From Gentiana macrophylla (taxonomy: Eukaryota > Streptophyta > Magnoliopsida > Gentianales > Gentianaceae): DNA of 64,000 bases. Each line of letters starts with the position of its first letter. Positions within the stretch are counted from its first letter, which is position 1. The stretch lies in NCBI GenBank assembly GCA_026214975.1, contig CM047805.1, positions 110,417,845 to 110,481,844 of the forward strand, written 5' to 3'. This document shows, in pieces, positions 9,170 through 21,100 of the stretch. The notes under the pieces are model-generated. The model searched no databases, was not told the DNA's origin, and saw only the letters and a program-made list of their open reading frames with translations. Both the position numbers and the translations under genes were made by a program.

Positions 9170-12100
9170 TTTTCCACTGCTGTTCTCCGCTCACTTCCAG
9201 CGGTTATTTTGTCCCTAGTACTTGCTGCTGTCCACCATGTTCTGGCAGTAACTCATACGCCATTGCCGCCGGGTAATGACCTGATTATTAACTTCTTGTT
9301 CTTCTATATTCATTCACATTTCCGTTTGTAATTCCTTTTTTTTTCTAATTATTTTTTTTTAAAAGTAGCTTGAAGTCATATAATCAGATAGCATCAGGAG
9401 GAATTTCTTCTGCTCCGAAATTCGGTATAGATTTGCGTTTCAAACAAGGAATGCAAAAAAAGGTTTGCGTTCTCGGAGGTGGACAACAGAGCCTACTTGA
9501 AGTACGTGGATATCGGCTTTTTTGGCGTTTTACTTTTTTATTTTTATTTTTTATGTTTACTGAATAGCAATTTGGATCTTTTGTTGCTGAGTACTGTTGA
9601 TTTGAGTTCAGGAAGTGGCTCCTTCAGTGGTCGAAGATGTTCCTTCACTTAATGTCTCACCAGGACAGGCTCATCCTCTAGGCGTATCACAACTCGAAAA
9701 CGGTCTTAATTTTGCCGTATTTTCTCAGCATGCAACTGCCGTTACACTTTGTTTGTTACTTCCAAAACCAGAGAGGTTTTTTCTGATTCTGTTCCTGTTA
9801 TTGCGATCATATGAATAATTTTTATGTTTAAATTGTTCATTTCTTGAATTTTGTGTAGTTACTTCTACTTAAAAGTGCGTATGGATCAATGTAGGCATTA
9901 ATTTGCGTCCATAGTGATAATCATCGCTAGATCTTTTTGATTTCTGGGGGTCAAGACTTCAATTGCTTGATATTTATGTGTTATATAGGGGAAATATTGG
10001 TGCACTTGATAGAGAGAGGATTGAGTTAAATCTGGATCCTCAAGTGAATCGAACTGGAGACATATGGCACATATGTGTTGAGGTAGTCCTGCTATTTCTA
10101 GTCTCAGGCTGTATCTATTATTTGTTGCGGACACGCTTAAATAGATTAGCAAGTATGGTTCTGCTGGTACTTGATTGCATTGGATTCTAATTGTTTCACT
10201 TTTAATAATCTACTAAATCTGTCATGAGCAAATCATTGCTTAACCTGTTTCCTTGTGGCATTGTTACTTATTAGTTTGCTGATCTCCAGAATAAGAAGGA
10301 TAATTTTTCATCAGTGTTGCATCTCGGTCCTTTCAAAACATACGTATGTCACAATAGCAGGAGTATTGATCTTGACCCCTTTCCATTGTCAAAGCATTGG
10401 TTCAGTTTTTTCATGCGAGGATATGAATATATTAGCTTAGTGCTCCAATGCCTGTCACAAATGCTGCGGACATTGTTTTGTTTTTTCGCATACCGACAAA
10501 CCGGGTTGTCTACTAGATGTTGACTGACATATATCAGTTTTTAAATGTTGGTAATGGTGGATTTCTGCTGGTGGACCGTAGAGTAAGAGTTTTATTCAGT
10601 AGTGAGACAGCAGAACGGCCTTGCCAGATTTTCCAGTTTATTTATCATTGCTTAAAGATAGTGTGCTTGGTATTCTAACATAAATCAAATGAATGTGATA
10701 TGGTAAGATCTCCTCCTGGTATGAAAAGATAGGATAGTAGTCCATGCAAGAGTTATCTTTAGGAAGCAACTATAAGTATTTATTCCTGAAAGTATTGTTT
10801 ACAATCAACTGGATAGATTATTTCACTCTCCTCGCACTGATTTTAAATCTTGAGATCTTACAATCTTACCTTCCTCACTCTCTTGAGGAGATGAAAATTA
10901 TGCTGAATTCTTGGACTGTTCTCAATGAATAAGTTAATTTATTCCTTGATAGCTCATGTACTTAGATCTATTAACATATCAAGCTTGTGCTTTTCTTCTT
11001 TCTGCTCTCCTTGTGGGAAAAGAAAGGAAATATCTTTATTTATTGTGATGATTGATAGAAGATTTAATTACCGTTTGGATGTCTAGGATCTTCCTCACAG
11101 CAATGTTTTATATGGTTACCGTGTTGATGGTCCTAAAGAATGGCATCAAGGCCATAGGTATGATCAGAGCATTATTTTAATCGATCCCTATGCCAAGCTA
11201 ATTGAAGGCCATCGAAATTTCGGAGATGTGAGTTGTAGAACTTCTCCATTTTTGGCACCTATGATTTTGATTCCCTGCCATTCAACTGGGGCGACAATTA
11301 CAAGCTTCCGAACATACCTGAGGTATAGCATGGTTAGTTTCATGAATACGTTATTTTGTTGTGTATTAGTCATGAAGCATCATCTACTTTTTTACAGTGT
11401 AAATATGACTGTATACTGTATGTATCATTACCTTATAGTACACTGGTTGGTGCAGAAAGATCTTGTCATATATGAAATGAATGTCCGTGCATTTACAGCT
11501 GATGAATCTAGTGGACTAGATCCTGACATAAGTGGAAGCTATTTGGGCGTGATTGAAAAGGTACTTCTAAAATTGAAATTTACTAAAATAACATGTAGGT
11601 ATTTTATTCTTGTTGGCTTTATCCCCCTCAACCTTGGGTTCTCGTTTTCCCCGGTTTTGTTTGTGACATCATCCTCAGTCAACAGTTGATTGTGTAGATG
11701 GTCTATATCTACCACAATATTACAAATGATCATCATTTTTATTTACAGAAGCTTAATATATGTCATTTTTGTGGTGGTTTATATTATTGAGTCAGATGAA
11801 TAATGAGAACATTTGCTGGATAGTTGTTAGGATAGATTGGTTTATTTGAACTGAGCTCTATTTGAATAGATCTCTATTCTCAATAACTCTATAATTTGTA
11901 ATCCTGCATCATTGATTATCTATGCAATACTATTATTTCATTTCTTGTATATGGTATCGAGCAATTCGACTAGAGTCATTTTCGTGTCCTGAGCAATCTT
12001 TCAAGAAATTCCTCTGGGTGGGGGTTCGTTAATCTATGGCCCCTCTTCTTTCACATTTCTTTTGTTGATAATTATAAGCTATTTCTAATATTCAAAATAG

Positions 12101-15100
12101 ATTCCTATTGTTGTCATTATCCTATCCGCAGTAAAATGCAGACTTGAGACTAGTTGATGTCGGAAAGATCTCAATTCCAGCATTTGTTGGATAACAGCAG
12201 CAATTTATTGAGATTGTGGAACTGGAAAATCCGTTTTGGTATGCTTCCAGTTAAAGCATTCTGAGACAAATCTAAATCTATGGCTTCCAAGCTTGAACAA
12301 GAAGATAAAGAAGCAAGAATTTCTGGTTTGCCCACAAAACAGGATCAACAATGAACATTTTACGATTTCAGATGGGATTATTCCAGACAGGTTGGGGAAA
12401 CATGGCGCAGCAGTGCAAGCCAATATGAGTTTGTGATGTTATGAGTTCCCACGATTAATTGCAAACCAATCCCAAGTCCATTTTATTACCACGGAATTGC
12501 GGAGGCCTGTTGAGTCAGATGGATAATGACGACATTTGTTGGATAGTCGTTAGGATATATTTCTTTGTTTAGATGGAGTTCTATTTGATTAGTTCTCTAT
12601 TCTTAATAACTTTATAAATTGTAATCCTGCGTCATTGATTATCTATGCAATGCTATAATTTCAAATCTCTTACACTAATTACCATTCTGTTCAATAGGTG
12701 TTTATAGTGTTTACTGTCAGCCTGTCTGAGTGATTGCGTTTTCCGTGACCTTTATGCTTTGAAGGATATGTAAGGCCGTTTTGATTTTGATTTTGGTTGT
12801 TGGAGGTTCTAACTAACTTTTGGCTTGAAGATACCCCATCTTCTAGATCTTGGAATAAACGCGTGGAGTTGCTGCCTGTCTTTGAGTTTGATGAAATGGA
12901 ATTCCAAAGACATTCTAATCCTCGAGACCACATGGTAAACTTCAAATCATGGATTCCTTATCTGTCTTCCCATATATTACTTGCTTTTAATTTTCCTGTG
13001 AATTTGAGCTTGAATATACATAGGAGGATGTTATTTCTTGCAAACAAGTCTGCCAGTTTCAGTACTACTTATCCCTCAGAATCTTAGTTTTCACCGACTT
13101 TTTCCTCGCTTCTCTCACGATTTCAACTTTTACCTTCAGAGAGATATGTAATCTAAGTAATTCCATATGAGATTTCATAGCTGGATTTAGCCCCATGTAA
13201 AATGTAGTAATAATTTTTGCAGATATAGCTAGGGATAATGTTAAGTAATCCTAGCCAGTTTGTTTCTCTCAGTTGAGCCCCTAGTCAAATATTTAATGTA
13301 TGGATTATGGCCTTAGAACATCAAAACTTTGCATGTTTCTACTTGCATTGTGAGGCATTCTTATTTTTCCCTTTCTTTTCCTCAAACACCTTTTGTTCCT
13401 CTAGCTATATCCACTTTTTGATAACGACTTCAATTTGACTTATGCATGTTGCTTTGAAAAACTAATCAAAAGCTAATTATTCGAGACCTTTCGTCTTTCT
13501 AGATCAATACATGGGGGTACTCAACAATCAATTTCTTTGCTCCCATGACTCGGTATGCAAGTGCTGGCGGAGGCCCTTACAAAGCATCTTGCGAATTTAA
13601 AGAGATGGTTAAAGCCTTACATGGTGCTGGAATCGAGGTGTGCTTATATTTACAATTTAGTAAAGATTATTAGGTTCTGTCACTGTTTAACCAGCAAGCT
13701 GAAGTTGCTCTTAACCTCAAAAGAAAGACGGGTATAGGAATGAACATCGTTTACCTCATCTATCTTGCTTTTGAAAGGTCATTCTGGATGTTGTTTACAA
13801 CCACACAAATGAAGCTGACGATAAAAACCCCTATACCACCTCATTTCGTGGAATCGATAACAAGGTGATTATTTTATCCTCTATGATAAGGTATTTAGGA
13901 ATTTCTGAATCTGGAATTTTATGTTCTGGGCCGTTGCTAAATCCTGAGATGCATAGCTAAGTTTCAGATTGATCAACATTTATGAAATATATTATTGTTG
14001 CTATATCTACAGGACATGACTCATAACTTTGCTAAACCAACGAGAAATGGCTCATAACTTCTAGATTTTTTATTATCAAGTATGTTGTGCAATGGCTCTG
14101 CATCATAAGCATCATTTGTTTACATCTTGCATCTTTTCCATTGGAGAAAACTTTGGTGACTTTTAGGCAATCTGAGGCCGCTACTCATGAGATCTAAAAG
14201 ATACTGCTGCACTAAACTAAACCATTACTGTTGGTCTGGCAAGGTTTCATATCTTTAGGCATAATGGTTGTGGCCTTATTGTATAGTATGATGGAATGAT
14301 TCCATGAATTAAATTGCTTCTACAGCTTACATTGCAAAAACCAACTACTGGTCACATGAACTTAAAATCTACAACGGATGTATGCAGATCCGGTTAAGCC
14401 TCTGTAATCAGTGGGTAGAACTTTATCATAAAATATGAAAGGTTTTTGCATATAATCATGATTCTGACTTCAGAAAAGAGAATAACCTTGATGGTTTACA
14501 TTTTGGAGCTCATTGAAAATGAGTTTGACTCATTTACCCTCTGGAATTGCGAACTTCAAAAAGCCAAAGTGAACACCTAAAAGTTCTTGTATCATGCTTC
14601 TCCTCTTTTCCTGGAATTAGTGTGATTGTTACTGTTAGTGTTGTTACTACCCCCACGCCTACTTCTACTCCCACTCCTACTTCTACTACTACTCTTATGC
14701 TGCTTCTTCTATTGCTACTAGTAATATTATTCTTGTTATTGCTATTGATACTGATAATGTTATTTGACATCGCCTTGTTCACGATTTCATTTTCTTTAAT
14801 AAGCTGTTCATTAGTTTGCAAAATTCGCATATATTGCATGATTGACTTCTCCTTACATGGATCACATACATTTGCAATGTCTAAATCAGAGGTCATAAAA
14901 CCTAGGATCCTTATCCTGCTTTCAGACTTATATGCCACGCCTGCTATAAGCTATTCATTTAACCAGACACCTGTGGACGGTGAAGCTTGTTTGCATAAGA
15001 AGTATTGTTTCGACTCTTCACGTTCTTAGAGGTACTATTGTTATCTAAGATTAACTTTTCCTGCTGATTTAATTTCAGGTCTATTATATGATGGACTTCG

Positions 15101-18100
15101 ATAACAATGGCCAGTATTTGAACTTCTCTGGATGTGGTATTTCCTGATTTCCCTTTTAAGTTTGGCTTTGAGAAATCGTGTAAAGAGTGAAGATTTTGTG
15201 TTTATCTTGAGCCAGCACCACTGACCAAATCCTAGTGTAGCATCACTGCATATTTTATGCTCTTATCATCCTGCCGAGGTCAGGAACTCATAGATACGAG
15301 TAGTTAATTCTGTACACTTAGAGTATAAATAGCGGAGAATAGGTTGTAAAAGACATGACCTGATTTGTGATCAATAAAATTCTCCTTCCTCTATTTGCTC
15401 TGTCTCTCCCGTCCCTGTTCCTTCTCTTCTGAAACCCTAGCTCCGGTGACCTAGGGGCCTAACAGCCGACTGATAGGTCAGCAATGACAATTTTGGAAAA
15501 AAAGTCTTAGTAATTAGGGCAACATCTGAATCCTACATGTTTAGTTCCGGCTCCACATTTCAGGTTGGAATTTGAAATTCTTAAATTGGGCAAATTTCAC
15601 CATTTTCTGTACGGCCCAGTAAGAAAAAAAATTGCAATACATTTACGCAACTGGTCTCATGCACTGAGTTTGAGAATCATGGTTTTTTTTTTTTTTTTTT
15701 TTGTTCATTAGGAGAAAGTTTTGGTAGGCAGTCAAAGTATTTCAAAGAAAAGTAAAAGAAGAAAGAGCAGAGTTTGTTTCCCCTCTGATGCATATTAGAT
15801 TTTTTTTTGCCTCCTGATTTTATATTTTGGGAGAATGGATATTCAAAAGAAAACAGTTCTTGTTTAATAAGTACCCATTGAATTTATACTACTAAGTCTC
15901 TTGTCATCTTTTGCAATGTCATGGTCATGTCCAGGAAACACATTGAACTGTAACCAGCCTGTGGTGATGGAGCTTATACTTGACAGTTTAAGACATTGGT
16001 ACTCTCTTGTTTTTTATTTTCTTGTAACACTCTGTTCATAGTTTTCAATACCATAATTTGCTCATGGTTTTGTAACTCATGCTTCCCATAATCTTTCTTC
16101 AAGATGACTGTAAGGAAAGGGGATAATCTTCTCAAGAAACAGTACACTTAGTTTTTGACTTTCTTTGCATGTTCGAATAGATTTCTTACAGATATTACTG
16201 TTCGAATATTGATTTCCAGTATGTTTGTTTCCTGTAAATAAAGGATGTCTACATTGTTGTTCCCTCTCTATACATTGAGTTCTATGATTTTATGGTCTTG
16301 TTTACTTTTAAACAAACAACCTTATGTGAGTTTCATGTGATTTTACCAACTGAAGGGTCAAGGAGTATCACATTGATGGTTTTCGCTTTGACCTAGCTAG
16401 TGTTCTTTGTCGAGGGACGGATGGTTCTCCACTCAATGCTCCACCACTTGTTAGGGTAAGTTGTGAACTTTAGCTTGCTGCATCAGTGTGACAGACTATC
16501 AATTCAGGATCTTGTAGAATAGTGGCAGTTCTTTTGTTATTTGCTTCCTTTTTTTTTAAAGAAGATATTTCAATGAAAATAAAAGGGCTTACAATGGCTT
16601 GTTTGCTTGTTTGTTGCCCTCTTTCTTTTAAATTTTTTTTGGTATCATTTTATGGAAATTTATAACCAGGTGGTTTAATTTGCAAATTTTTCCACACCTT
16701 GAGATGTAGAGTTAGAACAGTATTGATTGCAGGAAAATGAGAATCTAAGCTGTAGATCTCCATGAATGTTTGGGGTTAAATGGGGATTTGAATTGATTTG
16801 CATTATTTGTACACAAATTATGCATCCCTCTAGGCATGAGAGGAGCTTTCCTGACGTAAAAATGGTGAAATTTTCTTAAAATCTGTATTAGAATTACAGC
16901 AGCTGTCCATTACTTGATGAATAAATCCGAAGAAGAAGCTGATGATCCAAGACTTTTCTCTCCATTGGTATTTTGTAGCGGAAGTAGCCGCAGTTGTGAG
17001 ATTGCTCTCCTTTAATTTCATGCTATAAATTTGATAATTGATCGTGTAAATGATGAGTCCAAAAGTTCATGATTTTTCATGCAACTATGCACATCAAAAT
17101 GTTAAACAATCAAGGCCAACTACAAAAAAGAAAAGAAAAAAAAGCTTTTTTCCCACCTATGAATGTGGATCAAATTTCAAAGTCCCAGTCCCAAAATAAC
17201 GAAGCAAATTAAATAATGCTAATATCAATAACATTACTATACTCTATGGTGGTTACAATTTAGGATGATTATGCATTGCGAAGAATAGAGAAGGCTAGTG
17301 CTTTTACAGTTTACTACAAGTCACAACCCAAGAAAGGCACTTTGATCAAGATGCATGCTGTCATTATTACTGTGACTTCCGCATACTTAATTCCTAATTA
17401 CGAGATTTCTCGGTAGTAGTGATAAAGCTTGCAAATCCGTGTAAGTGAATTTCATGAAATAGACTTTCATAAATGTACCAGGTCCATTTGGCAGGAGTCA
17501 TAGAATTATTTGGAATGCAGGGTTGGTCACTTCAGTTGGTTGCAATGAGGAACCTGTTCAATTCAGTTTCCATTTTAACTATTTTAACGAGTCTTTGGCT
17601 TCGCGCATTGCAGGCAATTGCTAAAGATGATATTCTATCGAGGTGCAAAATCATTGCTGAGCCTTGGGATTGTGGTGGTCTTTATCTTGTTGGAAGGTTT
17701 CCGAATTGGGACAGGTAATTCACGGAAATTAAGGTAGATGGGATTAGAGAAGATGCCTGATAATTCATGATTACACACAGGATCTATAGAAAATTTTCCT
17801 TTTACCTGCAGTGAAATCGAAAATGCTTTCGAAGATAAATTTTTTCTCTTTTTTATATTTTGCTAAGTGTTCTTGTCGAGCTATCCCCCTCCAGGTATTC
17901 TTGTTCGTATGCATTTGCATATGACTAAAAAATATAGTCATAATAGTGTCCTGGAAATCATAAAAATAGCAAATCTACAGACTGTCAAAGGTGGGAGCTG
18001 CGCCATCATTTCTCTTGCATTTTGAGTATGTTTAGGCTTTGAATGTTTACACTGCAAAGTGCAATATTGTATAACAGAAGAATTCTGTCTCTTTCTTTTT

Positions 18101-21100
18101 TCCCTGGCGCACCATCCCATGCCTTCCTCCTTCAAAGTTGCCCAAACTACCAAGTTCATGTGTTGTCTATCCCAAGTGTTTGTTTCTCCTCACTATCAAT
18201 GTTTACTTTGGCAGATGGGCTGAGTGGAATGGGAAGTACCGTGATGATGTAAGAAGATTTATTAAGGTAATATTGTGATTGATTATGTTGAAATCTTAAA
18301 GGACAAGGCAACATCAGAATTTTGATTTTATGTGCATCAACAGAGTATGTTGGAATAACTAATGATGTATGATCTGCAAGAGGAGGGTTTCTAGGAACTC
18401 TAGAATGTAAGGCAGAGAAGTTTTAGCCCTTTTCGTATCATACTGTATTTGGTTACTAGTGGTTTCATTTCTTAACATGATATTTCAGCGTAAAAAAAAG
18501 AATGAGGAAATTACTTTTCAGTTTAAATTGTGAGTTTACGGCTTTAGCTTATATAATGTTTTGCCACCCTTTCAACTTACACTCCGTTCTTGTTCCTTTG
18601 CCTATCTAATTGGGTTAGTTAAATGAGTAGGTAACATTTAATATTGCATCTGGCTCTATTTGTCTCCCTCCCCTCAAGTGTTCTACTCATATTTTTTTGC
18701 ATTAAAATTTCAGGGTGATGCTGGAACCAAAAGTAGCTTTGCGACTCGGTTAGCTGGTTCTTCTGACCTTTACAGAGTAAGTCTCTCGTGCTCCTGAAAT
18801 GTTGCCTTGGATGAGTTGCAAGTGTTTGACTTTGATCCCCTTTCGTCTTTTTCCTGCTTGCTTAATGATTTGAAACAGTTGGTAGGAAAGAAATGCAATA
18901 TTTGCTGTGAATGGTGTCTTAGTATTTTGGCATCTCTTAGTAAAAGAGTTTACAAAGGTCTTGAGGGTATAGTGTGATGAGTCAAACGTCTGAAATTGGC
19001 TTTTAAAGATTGTAAAAAAGTATACTTCTCAAGGGGATATAGAGTACACCTGTTAACATTGGACTAGCAAAGGTATATTGACCAGTCTCTCTCTCTCTCT
19101 CTCCCCTTTCCCTACCTTTTACATCAGCAAAATTTAATAAAATAGAAAAAAATTGTACATCAAGCAACATTATATAGCAAACTCAATACATCAAAACACA
19201 TCAGGCTCGAGGTAACAAAAACAGGACTCAGTACCAAACTTCTCTACAATGTTCAACCAGTGTTTTGGGGTATAAGGTAATTTACCCTTATTTTCAACCT
19301 TCTTCACAAACAAAAATTCCATGTTTGTTGTTGGTTTTCCTTCCTAATTTTTACAGTTCTTAAGAAGATTGCCTTGTTACCAATAGACACCATGCCACTG
19401 ATTAAAAGAAATCATCAACTGTGTGCTACAGAAATAAACTCTCGATGCTTTCTTTAATATTTGCCCTGTAGACTTTCTGAATCAAGGTAGTAATGCAAGT
19501 AACAAGATTTCTAAAAGATTCACAGCATCATATTACATGTTTGTGATAATGCTCCATAACAGTGGGGTGGCAGTGGGGCCTTCCACTTCTACACCTGCTC
19601 TTAATTTTCCATGAACTTGAGGTTTAACCTTTTACCATCATATGTTGATAACAGTGGGCTAATGGTGTTAAAAGAAAAATTAGTGGCCAAAGCAAAAGCA
19701 CCCCCTTCTCTCTCTCCCCCCCCTACAAGAGTGTCACTTTCTTACTTTTGCACATTAAGAAAGTTAATAAATGTGTTGTCTTTTGTTATTGTATGGACTT
19801 CTATTTTCTGTATTTAATGTTTTTTAGAATGTGAAAGGATTATGAATACTAAATAAAGTAGTTGATTAAGGGTATATTTGAAAAAAGTGTAATAAATGAT
19901 GTATTGTATTCTAAAAGGAAAAAATTCTTTGGGACAAAATTTTTTCTTCCAAAAAGCGACTTTTTAAGGGACGGAGGGGGTATTGAATCTATCTTGTATA
20001 AAAAAAATCCTTTATATTTAGTTGAAGCCTCAAAGGTGGGAAATTCTCATTTACTTGGTACCCATCAAATATTTCTATCACTTACAACACCATTGTAATC
20101 TATTGTTCAAGTGCATGTTCTTACTCATTTCTTGTTGTGCAGGTAAATAAGCGAAAGCCTTATCACAGTATCAATTTTGTGATCGCTCATTGGGTTTACT
20201 CTGTATGACCTAGTGGCTTACAATATAAAGGTAATTTTCAAGTTTTAGTTGTTTTATTTTTGTGAGGACGATTGGAATCAACGTTTATATGGTTGCAGCA
20301 TAATGATGCGAACGGTGAAGGTGGTAATGATGGGAGCAATGACAATTTTAGCTGGAATTGTGGAGCTGAAGGTAACGTTCTCCATATGCTCTCTCTCCTA
20401 TTTGTCCTTTATTTGGTCAGAATCTGTTGCCATCTGTAGCTAACTCTGAGCGATATCTTCTTTCCTTTTGACAAATCACCATGGACTGTGAGAGTTTTTT
20501 TGAGACTAAATACATGCTTGCCTTTCTTGCGCCTCTGTTCTTTTTCCTTTGGTGGTATCAAACTACACGTTTACACAGTGCAGTCTAAATCCCTACAATT
20601 ACATGGTTGGCCATTTCCCAAACATCCTTTGGTGTTACGGAGTGGAAGATTGGACTATGAATGTTTTTACACAGTTCCAGCAAGAAAAATGGTAATCATT
20701 TAGATGACATAATTCCTCCAATATATCTTGCGACCAGACTCTAGGCTATCAACCTTCTAATCTGATCCAATTGGATGTTTTAACTTGCTTTTCGCCTGCC
20801 TTGAGATCCCAAATTCATTGTATTTTTGCTTATTTTATTGCATCTTGTGTACAAAGCTAAGATTTTCAATGGTTGGTATTTGCAACCTTGACAGTTGCAT
20901 ATTTCAGCATGACGCAGAAGTAACTAATCATTAAGCAACTTTTCAATGCTCATGCCGTATTTGTAGTGTATATATAGAAAATAAGTGGCTTCCCTTATGA
21001 ACAGGAGAAACTGCAGATCCCAATATAAAGGCTCTGCGCTCCCGTCAAATGAAAAACTTTCACTTGGCCCTGATGACATCCCAGGTTATCCTTCTCCTTG

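Larger units (their letters stand above)
11785..12663 (+). mobile_element. TRIM-like miniature LTR retrotransposon in ISA3 intron 6
   Basis: Two direct repeats of 156 bases each (11785-11940 and 12508-12663) frame a 567-base interior. The repeats end in CA and the 3' copy starts TGTTGAGTCAG (the 5' copy TATTGAGTCAG). A primer-binding site TGGTATCGAGC at 11952-11962 is close to the tRNA-Met complement, and a purine-rich GCGGAGG lies just before the 3' LTR. The interior has no gag-pol. Size and layout fit a terminal-repeat retrotransposon in miniature. The flanking five bases (TATAT/AATCT) match only partly, so insertion is not very recent. Same orientation as the host gene. Confidence 0.8.

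Noticed and set aside
14534..15029. Overlapping long frames on both strands in ISA3 intron 9
   Set aside because: Both arise from the pyrimidine-rich microsatellite; the residues are runs of Leu/Thr/Pro or Val/Gly, and the exon 9-10 phases close without them.
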